In this document: piece by piece, positions 36,604 to 45,413 of the stretch
Position numbering within the stretch: the first letter of the stretch is position 1
How the letters are laid out: every line of letters begins with the position of its first letter
From: Ruegeria sp. HKCCA6707
GTDB taxonomy: Bacteria > Pseudomonadota > Alphaproteobacteria > Rhodobacterales > Rhodobacteraceae
Reading direction: 5' to 3'
Length of the DNA stretch: 64,000 nucleotides
Assembly (NCBI RefSeq): GCF_013033515.1
Contig: NZ_WQEG01000002.1
Coordinates: 248,001-312,000, forward strand
The notes under the pieces: model-generated
What the model was told of the DNA's origin: nothing
What the model saw: only the letters and a program-made list of their open reading frames with translations
The model's database searches: none
Program-made: the position numbers and the translations under genes

Positions 36604-37269
36604 TTAGCTGCCCAGTTCGGCTTCGATCAGCGCTTTGAATTCGTCATAAGACTGGTTGCTGACCTTCTGGCCGTTCACAACAAAGGACGGCGTGGCGCGT
36701 ACATCATCGCGTTCGGCGTTTTCCTGATACCAAGCCACCAGAGTCTGTGCCTGGGTGCCGTCCTGGAGGCACGCCTCAAGCTGATCGCTGTCGATGCCAG
36801 CCAAACGACCGATCTTGCGCAGCTCGTCCACAACCTCGGTCGGCCCCCCTGCGCTGGTCCATTCTGCTTGCCCTTCATAGATCAGGTCGGTGATGCCAAA
36901 GAACTTTTCGGGCCCGCCGCAGCGCGCCACCATCGATGCCCACAGGCCATAGCGGTCGAAATACACCTCGCGATAGATGAACTTGACCTTGCCGGTGTCG
37001 ATGAAATCTTCCTTCAGCTGCTTATACGCACCTTTGTGGAAATTGGCGCAGTGCGGGCAGGTATAGGATGCGTATTCGATGATCTCGACTGGCGCATCCT
37101 CGGCACCTTGTACCATTTCGACAATAGTCGATGTATCCAGTTCGGTTTCCTGTGCCTGAGCGCTGCTGATCAGCGGATAGGCAGTTGGCGACGAGCTTGA
37201 CGACGACAGCAAATAGCCACCCGCGGCCACGGCAGCAGCCGCACAAATTCCCAATGCAATACGGCTCAT
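36604..37269 (-). CDS. DsbA family thiol:disulfide oxidoreductase
   Basis: A 221-residue protein with an N-terminal hydrophobic segment and a Ser-rich linker, ending in a possible signal cleavage near AQAQ. The active site CPHC is at 71-74. The fold matches DsbA/DsbG-like or Scs-type thioredoxins (TPSFVVNGQKV holds the cis-proline). It should form or repair disulfides in periplasmic proteins. ATG 37269 gives the short N-terminus; the open frame continues far upstream with no similarity. It lies 13 bases downstream of the DUF721 gene. Confidence 0.87.
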   Translation of the reverse strand: MSRIALGICAAAAVAAGGYLLSSSSSSPTAYPLISSAQAQETELDTSTIVEMVQGAEDAPVEIIEYASYTCPHCANFHKGAYKQLKEDFIDTGKVKFIYREVYFDRYGLWASMVARCGGPEKFFGITDLIYEGQAEWTSAGGPTEVVDELRKIGRLAGIDSDQLEACLQDGTQAQTLVAWYQENAERDDVRATPSFVVNGQKVSNQSYDEFKALIEAELGS

Positions 37270-37282
37270 TCTCAGCCCTTTC

Positions 37283-37789
37283 TCAGCGTTTTTGTTTGGA
37301 TAAAACGTTGCGACCCAATCGTTCAAGGGCCGCACGCAGATCGCCATCGTGAATATCGCGTGACACTTTGTCCGCCTCGGCGGCGATCTCGGGGGATAGT
37401 TTGGGTTTCGCCGGTTTCGGCTTGTGATCGAAACTGGCCTGCCCCTCGGCAAATCCGGTCGGAGCGGTCTGGGTGATGCGCACCCGGCTGATGGCGTTGA
37501 ACCCGTAAACAGCGTTGACCTTGTCGCGCAATTGCTCGCGCTGCATATCCAGCATTGCGGCTTGTGGTCCGGTGGTCAGCACCGTCAGCGTAGCGCCAAA
37601 ACCGCCTTTGCCATAACCCACTTTCACGGGTTGCGCGACGGCGGCGATATCCTGGCCCACGATCTCGGCCCAATGGGTCAACAGGCGCGACACGGCGAAG
37701 CCCCGGCTTTCACCGGCCCGCCTAATCTGGTCGTTCAGCAAAGTCGCGGTGCGTTTGAACCCGCGGGTCGAAGAACGTCTGCGCTGCAT
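37283..37789 (-). CDS. DUF721/DciA-like protein
   Basis: A 168-residue protein with LTHWAEIVGQDIAAVAQPVKV and LTVLTTGPQAAMLDMQREQL. The KH-like N-terminal fold and the basic N-terminus (RRRSSTRGFKR) fit DciA, a loader of the replicative helicase in bacteria that lack DnaC. The Lys/Pro-rich C-terminal region differs among lineages. It runs head to head with mutY and is cotranscribed with the DsbA-like gene. Confidence 0.85.
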   Translation of the reverse strand: MQRRRSSTRGFKRTATLLNDQIRRAGESRGFAVSRLLTHWAEIVGQDIAAVAQPVKVGYGKGGFGATLTVLTTGPQAAMLDMQREQLRDKVNAVYGFNAISRVRITQTAPTGFAEGQASFDHKPKPAKPKLSPEIAAEADKVSRDIHDGDLRAALERLGRNVLSKQKR

Positions 37790-37870
37790 CTGGTTTCAAT
37801 CTCCTGCACACCTATTGTAATGGGCAAAGACCCGGGTGCCAGCAAAACCCGACAGGGAGATGGATAAATC

Positions 37871-38926
37871 TTGCGTGACAGCACTGAATTTGACGTGAGC
37901 AACGCTCTGTTGCTGTGGTACGACCGCCACGCGCGCGAGATGCCCTGGCGCATTGGGCCTGCTGAGCGCGCCGCAGGTGTGCAGCCCGACCCTTACCGCG
38001 TCTGGCTGTCCGAGGTCATGCTGCAACAAACCACCGTGGCCGCAGTGCGGGACTATTTCCAACGGTTTACCCAACGCTGGCCGGACGTCACCGCTTTGGC
38101 CGCAGCCCCCGATGATCAGGTGATGGCCGAATGGGCCGGGCTGGGATATTACGCGCGAGCGCGGAACCTGCTGAAATGCGCGCGCGTGGTTGCCGATGAA
38201 CGCGGGGGGCAATTCCCCGACACATATGAAGAACTGCTGAAATTGCCCGGTGTCGGCCCCTATACCGCTGCGGCGATTGCAGCGATTGCCTTTGACCACC
38301 CCGAGACGGTTCTGGACGGCAATGTCGAACGCGTAATGGCGCGGCTATACGATATCCACGACCCTCTGCCGGGCTCAAAACCGATCCTCAAAGCTAAAGC
38401 CGAGGCCCTGACGCCCAACGCGCGACCCGGGGATTACGCGCAAGCTGTGATGGATATGGGGGCCACGATTTGCACCCCCAAATCCCCGGCCTGCGGGATC
38501 TGCGTTCTGCGTGAACCCTGCCGGGCGCGCATCGCCGGTACACAATCGGAACTGCCGAAAAAGACCCCGAAACAGCCCAAACCCACACGGTATGGCCATA
38601 TCTATATCGCGCGCCGCGCGGACGGTGCTTTGCTTATGGAACGCCGCCCTGACAAGGGGCTTTTGGGCGGGATGCTGGGCTGGCCGGGTTCTGACTGGTC
38701 AGAAGCCCCTGCCGAAGCCCCGCCTTTCACCGCCAACTGGCAGCGTTTGTCAGGTGAGGTTCGACACACCTTCACCCATTTCCACCTGATCCTGCAGGTT
38801 TGGAGCGCGGATCTTCCGCACAGTTTTCAAAGCGACGCGTTGCTGGTGATCGAAAAGCATGCCTTCCGTCCGAGCGACCTGCCGACAGTCATGCGCAAGG
38901 CCCATGCCCTGTGGCGCGACCGCTGA
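37871..38926 (+). CDS. mutY: A/G-specific adenine glycosylase
   Basis: A 351-residue MutY. VMLQQTTVAAV carries the catalytic Glu; the helix-hairpin-helix reads LPGVGPYTAAAIAAIAF, the catalytic Asp is in VLDGNVERV, and the iron-sulfur cluster cysteines are spaced C-x6-C-x2-C-x5-C (CTPKSPACGICVLREPC). The C-terminal MutT-like domain recognises 8-oxoG. It removes adenine mispaired with 8-oxoguanine. The start is TTG 37871; no better in-frame start exists nearby. Confidence 0.96.
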   Translation: MRDSTEFDVSNALLLWYDRHAREMPWRIGPAERAAGVQPDPYRVWLSEVMLQQTTVAAVRDYFQRFTQRWPDVTALAAAPDDQVMAEWAGLGYYARARNLLKCARVVADERGGQFPDTYEELLKLPGVGPYTAAAIAAIAFDHPETVLDGNVERVMARLYDIHDPLPGSKPILKAKAEALTPNARPGDYAQAVMDMGATICTPKSPACGICVLREPCRARIAGTQSELPKKTPKQPKPTRYGHIYIARRADGALLMERRPDKGLLGGMLGWPGSDWSEAPAEAPPFTANWQRLSGEVRHTFTHFHLILQVWSADLPHSFQSDALLVIEKHAFRPSDLPTVMRKAHALWRDR

Positions 38927-38997
38927 CCCCCATAATTAACCCGTTGTGCCCGGGCGAAAGAGATGGCTAGCTGGGATAACTTGATCCGAGTACGCCG

Positions 38998-40131
38998 ATG
39001 ACAACAACCAGCACCCTCTCCCAATGGAAATCTGCCCTGCCCTTCTGGGTCTCTTACCTGCTGATCCCCCTGATCTGGGCAACGGCCTTGGCTGGCGGAT
39101 GGTGGGTCGCGCTGGTGCCTCTGTCCACATGGTGGGCCTTTGCGGTGCTCGACCGCTTGACCGGCCTCAATCTTGAAAACGCAGACCCCGAAACGCCCGA
39201 TAGTGTGCTGCCGCGATATATCTTGCTGACCAAGCTCTGGGTGCCAGTACAGTTTCTCACCCTCTACGGGCTGATCTGGTATGCCACCCGCTCGGATCTG
39301 TCGGTTCTTGAAAAGATCGGGCTGTTCTTTGGCATGGGCGTCATCTCGGGTACGATTGGTATCAACTACAGCCACGAACTGATGCATCAGAGAAACCGGG
39401 TTGAGCGTTGGTTGGGGGATATCCTGCTTGCTATGGTGCTCTATTCTCATTTCCGGTCCGAGCATCTGCTGGTCCATCACCGCTATGTCGGCACGCCACG
39501 CGATCCGGTAACCGCCCGATATAACGAAGGGTTTCACCGGTTTTACCCCAGGGTTCTGAAACAAAGCCTGCTGTCCGCGTTTCAGGCCGAGCGCAACAAG
39601 CTTGGGCGCAACGACCGGCCCTGGACTGACCCCGCAAACCCTTTCTGGCGCTATTGGGCCCTGCAAGCGGGAATGCTGCTCTTGGCCCTGCTGATCGGAG
39701 GTTGGAGTGGCCTCGCCTTGTTCCTCATCCAGGCCGGAACCGCGATCTGGCAGCTTGAGCTGGTGAACTATGTCGAACATTACGGCCTGACTCGCAAATA
39801 TTTGGGCGAGGGGAAATACGAACATGTTCATCCGCGCCACTCGTGGAATGCTTCACAGAAGGCGTCCAATTGGTTGCTGATCAACCTGCAACGCCATTCG
39901 GATCACCACTACAAGCCCAACCGTCGTTTTCCCCTGTTGCAACACCATTCACAGGACGCTGCACCACAATTGCCCCATGGCTATCCGGTCATGACCATTG
40001 CCGCGATGATACCACCGCTCTGGCGTCGGATCATGAACCCAAGGGTTCGGGCTTGGCGCAAGCAGTATTATCCCGAAATCACCGATTGGCAGCCCTACAA
40101 CAAAAGCGAAAACCCGCAGCCCCACGCCTGA
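38998..40131 (+). CDS. alkB: Alkane 1-monooxygenase (AlkB type)
   Basis: A 377-residue integral membrane di-iron hydroxylase. Histidine boxes are HELMHQ (near 125), EHLLVHHRYVG (near 155), LQRHSDHH (near 297), and NYVEHYGLTR (near 257), the extra box typical of AlkB. It oxidises medium to long n-alkanes at the terminal carbon using rubredoxin electrons. No rubredoxin, alcohol dehydrogenase or alkane regulator is in the neighbourhood, so redox partners must be elsewhere. It lies 71 bases after mutY. Confidence 0.95.
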   Translation: MTTTSTLSQWKSALPFWVSYLLIPLIWATALAGGWWVALVPLSTWWAFAVLDRLTGLNLENADPETPDSVLPRYILLTKLWVPVQFLTLYGLIWYATRSDLSVLEKIGLFFGMGVISGTIGINYSHELMHQRNRVERWLGDILLAMVLYSHFRSEHLLVHHRYVGTPRDPVTARYNEGFHRFYPRVLKQSLLSAFQAERNKLGRNDRPWTDPANPFWRYWALQAGMLLLALLIGGWSGLALFLIQAGTAIWQLELVNYVEHYGLTRKYLGEGKYEHVHPRHSWNASQKASNWLLINLQRHSDHHYKPNRRFPLLQHHSQDAAPQLPHGYPVMTIAAMIPPLWRRIMNPRVRAWRKQYYPEITDWQPYNKSENPQPHA

Positions 40132-40133
40132 CC

Positions 40134-40174
40134 GCAGCGTGCGCAAGCGCGCTGCCCGGCCCAACGGTCGGGCC
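40134..40174. terminator. Tandem hairpins between alkB and a cyclase gene
   Basis: A nine-base stem with a GCAA loop (GCAGCGTGC-GCAA-GCGCGCTGC, one T-G wobble) begins two bases after the alkB stop, then GCCCG pairs with CGGGC. The genes converge here. There is no T run, so this may slow rather than stop transcription. Confidence 0.55.
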
Positions 40175-40179
40175 TGCAT

Positions 40180-41598
40180 CTATGATGCTGGCGCGCCCGG
40201 CGGGAGCCCCTCTGCCCCAGCCACCCAGACATCCATCGGTGTGGCAATCCCACGAACAGCCTGCGCTTTGAGCGGCGCAAATCCCGCCATCAAGGGCTCG
40301 GCCGTGGGATCTTCCTGCATAACCTGCAGACGTACCGCGTCGCTGATGACGATACGAGCATGTACCTCTCGGGTCAGGGCCTCGAGCTTTGCCGCCACAT
40401 TGACCGCATCACCAATCACGGCGAATTCCAATCGGTTTGCGCCGATGTCACCCAGAACGACCGCGCCGTAATGCACTCCGATGCCGATGTGAATCTCGGG
40501 CTCTCCGGCCCGGCGCCGATCCAGGTTCCATTGATCGACAACATCCGCCATCGCGCGGGCGCAGGACAATGCATTCCGCGCGTCCAAAGGCGTTGTCACG
40601 GGGGTGCCAAAGGTCGCCATCAGCCCGTCACCCAGGTATTTGTCCAGCGTCCCATGGTGCCGAAAGACTTCGCGTTCCATACGGGCATGAAACCCGCGCA
40701 AAACCTCGATCACGTCATACGGATCACGCCCCGCCGCGTATTTGGTAAACCCGACGATATCGATGAACAACACCGCCACATTCTCTTTGCGGACCTGTTT
40801 CAACGGATCGTCATTCTGGCTCAGTTCCTCCACGACGTTCGGCGAAAAATATCGTGAAAGGTTGGCTCGTTCCCGTTCCAACCCGGCATTGCTCAGCAAG
40901 AGCCGATTCAGACGGCGCATCGACAAGCCCAGCGTCACGGCCACCATGACGAATACAATGACCTGTTGAACCCGCTGCGGCACCATAAAGCTGTTGGGGT
41001 CTAACATGACCTGCAGATCGGGATATCCCTCAAGCGCCGCGTGAACACGGGCGCCCAGTTCCGGGAAAGGGGTCGACACCCACCAGGCGATGACCCACCC
41101 AACGGTCCACATCATGGCCGTCCACGAACCGATGGCCACAACCGTGCGCCAGGAATAGGCCAGAGTTCCGGCCGCCAGGATGATGAAGAAATACTGAAAA
41201 TTGTCGAACCTGTATTGCGTGGCCAAGGGCCGCACATCATCGCTGAATGGGTTTGGTACGATCATACCCAGCGTCATGATCAGCAGATCGACAAAGATCA
41301 GCAAAAGCTCGATCCGAGATTGCCCCACACGCCCGGCCCGTTGGATCAGCCAGCCATTGGCGCAGATCAGCAAAAGGATAAAGTGATACCAAAGAACCTC
41401 CCATTGGGGGTTCAGAAAGATCAGCAGTATCCCTGTTAACCCCATGGCGACCCACCGCGCCCGCACGGCAAGTTCCAGCCCTTCGCGCTTGTGGCGCTCT
41501 AACGCGGCCTCGGTGTATTTGTTGTCCAGGTCATATTCGTCCGGTTGCGAAACAAAGAACCTTCTGGCCCGGCTTGGGCTGGCGGCTGAATCGGTCAC
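40180..41598 (-). CDS. Membrane-bound class III adenylate cyclase
   Basis: A 472-residue protein with five or six N-terminal membrane segments (about 60-250) and a C-terminal class III cyclase domain (about 265-450). Visible catalytic residues: Asp in VLFIDIVGFTKYA, DKYLGDGLMATFG (Lys and Asp) and AVIGDAVNVAAK. It should make cAMP (or cGMP) at the inner membrane. There is no obvious receiver or HAMP domain. It is convergent with alkB and separated from ccrM by a terminator. Confidence 0.9.
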   Translation of the reverse strand: MTDSAASPSRARRFFVSQPDEYDLDNKYTEAALERHKREGLELAVRARWVAMGLTGILLIFLNPQWEVLWYHFILLLICANGWLIQRAGRVGQSRIELLLIFVDLLIMTLGMIVPNPFSDDVRPLATQYRFDNFQYFFIILAAGTLAYSWRTVVAIGSWTAMMWTVGWVIAWWVSTPFPELGARVHAALEGYPDLQVMLDPNSFMVPQRVQQVIVFVMVAVTLGLSMRRLNRLLLSNAGLERERANLSRYFSPNVVEELSQNDDPLKQVRKENVAVLFIDIVGFTKYAAGRDPYDVIEVLRGFHARMEREVFRHHGTLDKYLGDGLMATFGTPVTTPLDARNALSCARAMADVVDQWNLDRRRAGEPEIHIGIGVHYGAVVLGDIGANRLEFAVIGDAVNVAAKLEALTREVHARIVISDAVRLQVMQEDPTAEPLMAGFAPLKAQAVRGIATPMDVWVAGAEGLPPGAPAS

Positions 41599-41656
41599 GA
41601 CTCGGATCTCCTTTCGAGGAGCTTTGCACTTGCCCTATGCAATCACCGTTGGGGGG

Positions 41657-41688
41657 AAAACAAAAGACCCCGCCGAAATCGGCGGGGC
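41657..41688 (-). terminator. Rho-independent terminator of ccrM
   Basis: On the minus strand CCCCGCCGA-TT-TCGGCGGGG is followed by TCTTTTGTTTTCC. It lies 50 bases after the ccrM stop. Confidence 0.87.
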
Positions 41689-41738
41689 AGTTGGTCGTGC
41701 CTTGTGTCAGGCCACAGGCACGGGCGGTATCGTTGAAC

Positions 41739-42932
<1,194 letters not shown>

Positions 42933-42934
<2 letters not shown>

Positions 42935-43565
42935 AGTGACTTACGATTTGCTCTTGATACAAGATATTGTGCACTGGCTTGAACGAACGTCTATGATGTG
43001 GGGTCACACCAAGATTTTGCAGCGCTTCGCGGTGCTGTTTTGTCGGATATCCCGCGTTGGCATCCCAGCCATAGCCGGGATGCTGTTGCGCTAAATCCAC
43101 CATCACCTGATCGCGCCAGTTCTTGGCAATTATGGATGCCGCCGCAATTGAAAGTGACTGCGCATCGCCTTTCACCACCGCTCGCGACGGGATTTTCAAA
43201 CCGCGTGGGATCATGTTGCCGTCGATCAGCAAATAATCCGGGGCCGGGTTCAGCGCTTCGACGGCGCGGATCATCGCGATATGAGACGCGCGCAGGATGT
43301 TGTGTTCATCAATCTCGGCAACCGAAGCTTCGCCTATGGCAATTTCCGCCCAATCGCGCAGCGCCTTGTCCAAAGCCTGTCGACGCTTGGCTGTCAGCTT
43401 TTTGGAATCGTTGAGCCCCTCAGGAATGTCATCAGGGTTCAGGATCACCGCCGCCGCAACCACTGGCCCGGCCAAAGGCCCGCGCCCGACCTCATCCACA
43501 CCGGCAATTCTCAGGTGCCCGCGATCACGCAGGGCGGTCTCAAGATCAAAACTCGGCAACGTCAT
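42933..43565 (-). CDS. rnhB: Ribonuclease HII
   Basis: A 210-residue RNase H fold enzyme. The catalytic start GVDEVGRGPLAGPVV carries the first Asp and Glu; DYLLIDGNMI holds a later Asp; AAASIIAKNWRD and HPGYGWDANAGYPTKQHREAL are typical of type 2. It cuts single ribonucleotides from DNA. It is cotranscribed toward ccrM, whose promoter overlaps its end. Confidence 0.95.
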
Positions 43566-43603
43566 ACCTTTGGCAAACCGCGTTTCGGCCTATGAAGCAA
43601 CCC

Positions 43604-43638
43604 AAAAAAGAAGAGGGCCCCCAGGGGATGCCCTCTTC
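43604..43638 (-). terminator. Rho-independent terminator of the His-rich protein gene
   Basis: On the minus strand GAAGAGGGC and GCCCTCTTC pair around an eleven-base loop, followed by TTTTTT. It ends the His-rich gene at 43685-44182. Confidence 0.85.
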
Positions 43639-43684
43639 CAATGCGGCGCGTTCTGTGGCGCTGCGCCTGCTCGAAGGTCGAAAA

Positions 43685-44182
43685 TCAGTACACCACACGA
43701 TACCCGTATTGGCGCAGGCAAGCGGGTTCATAGCCGCGATTGACGCGCTTGCCATTCCAAAACCCGACCTTGCACTGGTAGGGCAGGCTACTTGCGTGTT
43801 TGTAGTGTTTTCCCAGGCAGCGCTCGCCCAACAAGGGGCGGTGATGACCGGCGCCCTTGAAGGTTCGCAAGCAACGCTGCGGCAGGTTGTACTTTGCAAC
43901 GGATTTGGGCAGCGGGCGCACGTGATGCGGTTTCGCATGAGGCTTGTGGCCATGCGGTTTATGAACCTTGGGCTTGTAAACCGGTGCGGGCTGGCGCGTC
44001 ACGTTATAGCTCGGTCGGGATGGTTCCTGTTTCGAGAAATGGTTGATCGCCACACCCAGCAGCGCAATCGCGGCCAATCCACCCAGGATATCCTTGCCGT
44101 CGGCAGCCTGGGCCTGCGACGCGGAAATGCCGGTTATGGTCATAGCCGAGGCAACAACAAAGGCGATGAATTTGCGATGCAT
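43685..44182 (-). CDS. His-rich secreted protein of unknown function
   Basis: About 165 residues. ATG 44182 starts a signal peptide (HRKFIAFVVASAM..., cleavage near SQAQA). A short hydrophobic helix (DILGGLAAIALLGVAIN) follows, then a His/Lys/Pro-rich linker (KVHKPHGHKPHAKPHH) that could bind metal, then a C-terminal part with four cysteines and aromatic ends. I do not recognise the family. It ends at a clear terminator and lies alone between rnhB and a divergent small gene. Confidence 0.7.
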   Translation of the reverse strand: MHRKFIAFVVASAMTITGISASQAQAADGKDILGGLAAIALLGVAINHFSKQEPSRPSYNVTRQPAPVYKPKVHKPHGHKPHAKPHHVRPLPKSVAKYNLPQRCLRTFKGAGHHRPLLGERCLGKHYKHASSLPYQCKVGFWNGKRVNRGYEPACLRQYGYRVVY

Positions 44183-44359
44183 GATCCTTGTCCTTTCGGG
44201 TCGTTTGAAGCGGTCAGGGAGCAGACCGCAAATCTGATGCCCCAACCCTGCGACCGCCCCTGTCAGACAGGCAATAACGCGGTGTTGTTATCCGATATCA
44301 GCGCCCCGAATCCCGTTATGATATTGAATATCTGCCAAGCCGTGCGCAGGATGCAGCCC

Positions 44360-44647
44360 ATGAAACAGATCCTCTCTTCTCTCGCTGTCCTGGCCCTGAT
44401 ATCGATTGGCTCCGCTGCCTCGGCAGCCGATTGCTATGCTGATTACAAAGCCAAAAAGGATAATCCTCTAAAGCTGCACTATGGCGTCATGCAGGTCTCG
44501 GCCTGCAAAAAAGGTCAGGCCAAATCCGAAGTTGCCAAGCGGCTGAAATCGAATGGTTGGACTTTGCTGAATGTCATGTCCGTTTTCGGGCCCGAAGGGT
44601 TGGATCAAAGGAAGGCCAATGCCGGATCATTCTATCTCCGTTTCTGA
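44360..44647 (+). CDS. Small secreted protein, unrecognised
   Basis: A 95-residue protein with a signal peptide (KQILSSLAVLALISIGSAASA, cleavage after SAASA) and a mature part starting ADCYADYKAKKDNPLKLHYGVMQV. One Cys pair (Cys near 25 and Cys in SACKKG) could form a disulfide. Its end overlaps the next gene by 29 bases, so it belongs to the same transcript as the membrane protein and the cyclase fusion. I do not recognise it. Confidence 0.6.
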   Translation: MKQILSSLAVLALISIGSAASAADCYADYKAKKDNPLKLHYGVMQVSACKKGQAKSEVAKRLKSNGWTLLNVMSVFGPEGLDQRKANAGSFYLRF

Positions 44648-45320
44648 CGCGCGGCGGTCTGGCACGCGCTTGGTTGGCTTTGGTATCGCCGCGATTGTCG
44701 CTATTCTTGCAACTGCAGCGGTTTTTCTGTTTCTGACCTTGCCCGACGCCAATGCCTTTAACGCCAAGGTCGAACGGCTGTTTGTCGAAACCGATCTGAC
44801 CTCACAATCCGAAATTCGCCTGCTTGAGATTCTGGCGCAATCAGGCACCGCCTTTGCCGATACACTGACCAGCTATCGGATGGTGATCTTTGTTCTCTTG
44901 GTCTTTGCAACAGCCATGCTGGTTGCGGCCCTGGTTTTTCTCGTCATGCTCGTCTTGCTGAATCGCCGAATGGTCCAGATCGAGCGGACGGGGATTCAGG
45001 TGACATCCTTGTTGATCAGTCGTGAGGAAAACACCGTTTACCTCAACAACATGGATTTCAAACTCACACCTGCCGCCATGGAAACCCTGTCGGTTTTGGC
45101 CGAGTCGCGACTGGATGACGAAGTGCTTTCGGGTGTTCAAATCGAAGCGGTGATTTCCGGCAAGGACGCTGCCGATTGCGATGAGGCCGCCGGGGCCACT
45201 CGGATCAAACGGTTGCGTGATGCGTTAGGCAACCAGATGGTCAGCGAGTTGCTGGTCAAGAATATCGCGAAAAAGGGCTATATGCTTTCGATCGAAAAAG
45301 ACGTCATCCAGATGGTTTGA
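44619..45320 (+). CDS. Two-TM protein with C-terminal winged-helix-like domain
   Basis: A 233-residue protein with AAGGAAGG before ATG 44619. Two membrane segments (about 19-41 and 88-112) flank a ~45-residue outer loop. The cytoplasmic C-terminus reads DFKLTPAAMETLSVLAE, GVQIEAVI and TRIKRLRDALGNQMVSELLV with AKKGYMLS, which resembles the OmpR/ToxR winged helix. Unlike ToxR or CadC, the DNA-binding part would be C-terminal. Function is inference. It lies between a small secreted protein gene and the cyclase fusion. Confidence 0.6.
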   Translation: MPDHSISVSDARRSGTRLVGFGIAAIVAILATAAVFLFLTLPDANAFNAKVERLFVETDLTSQSEIRLLEILAQSGTAFADTLTSYRMVIFVLLVFATAMLVAALVFLVMLVLLNRRMVQIERTGIQVTSLLISREENTVYLNNMDFKLTPAAMETLSVLAESRLDDEVLSGVQIEAVISGKDAADCDEAAGATRIKRLRDALGNQMVSELLVKNIAKKGYMLSIEKDVIQMV

Positions 45321-45413
45321 TCTGGCAGACGCTGTGAGTTTCGGCAAATCTCCCTCTTGGAAAAGCAGTTCGAAGGCCCCATTCTTATACCGCTCGGGCA
45401 CGGGAGGTCAGCT

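Noticed and set aside
38827..39840. 337-codon minus-strand frame opposite alkB
   Set aside because: The product is the mirror of alkB coding sequence and lacks a ribosome binding site.
43592..44647. 351-codon plus-strand frame
   Set aside because: Most of it is antisense to the His-rich gene; only the last 95 codons, from 44360, look like a real gene and are reported separately.
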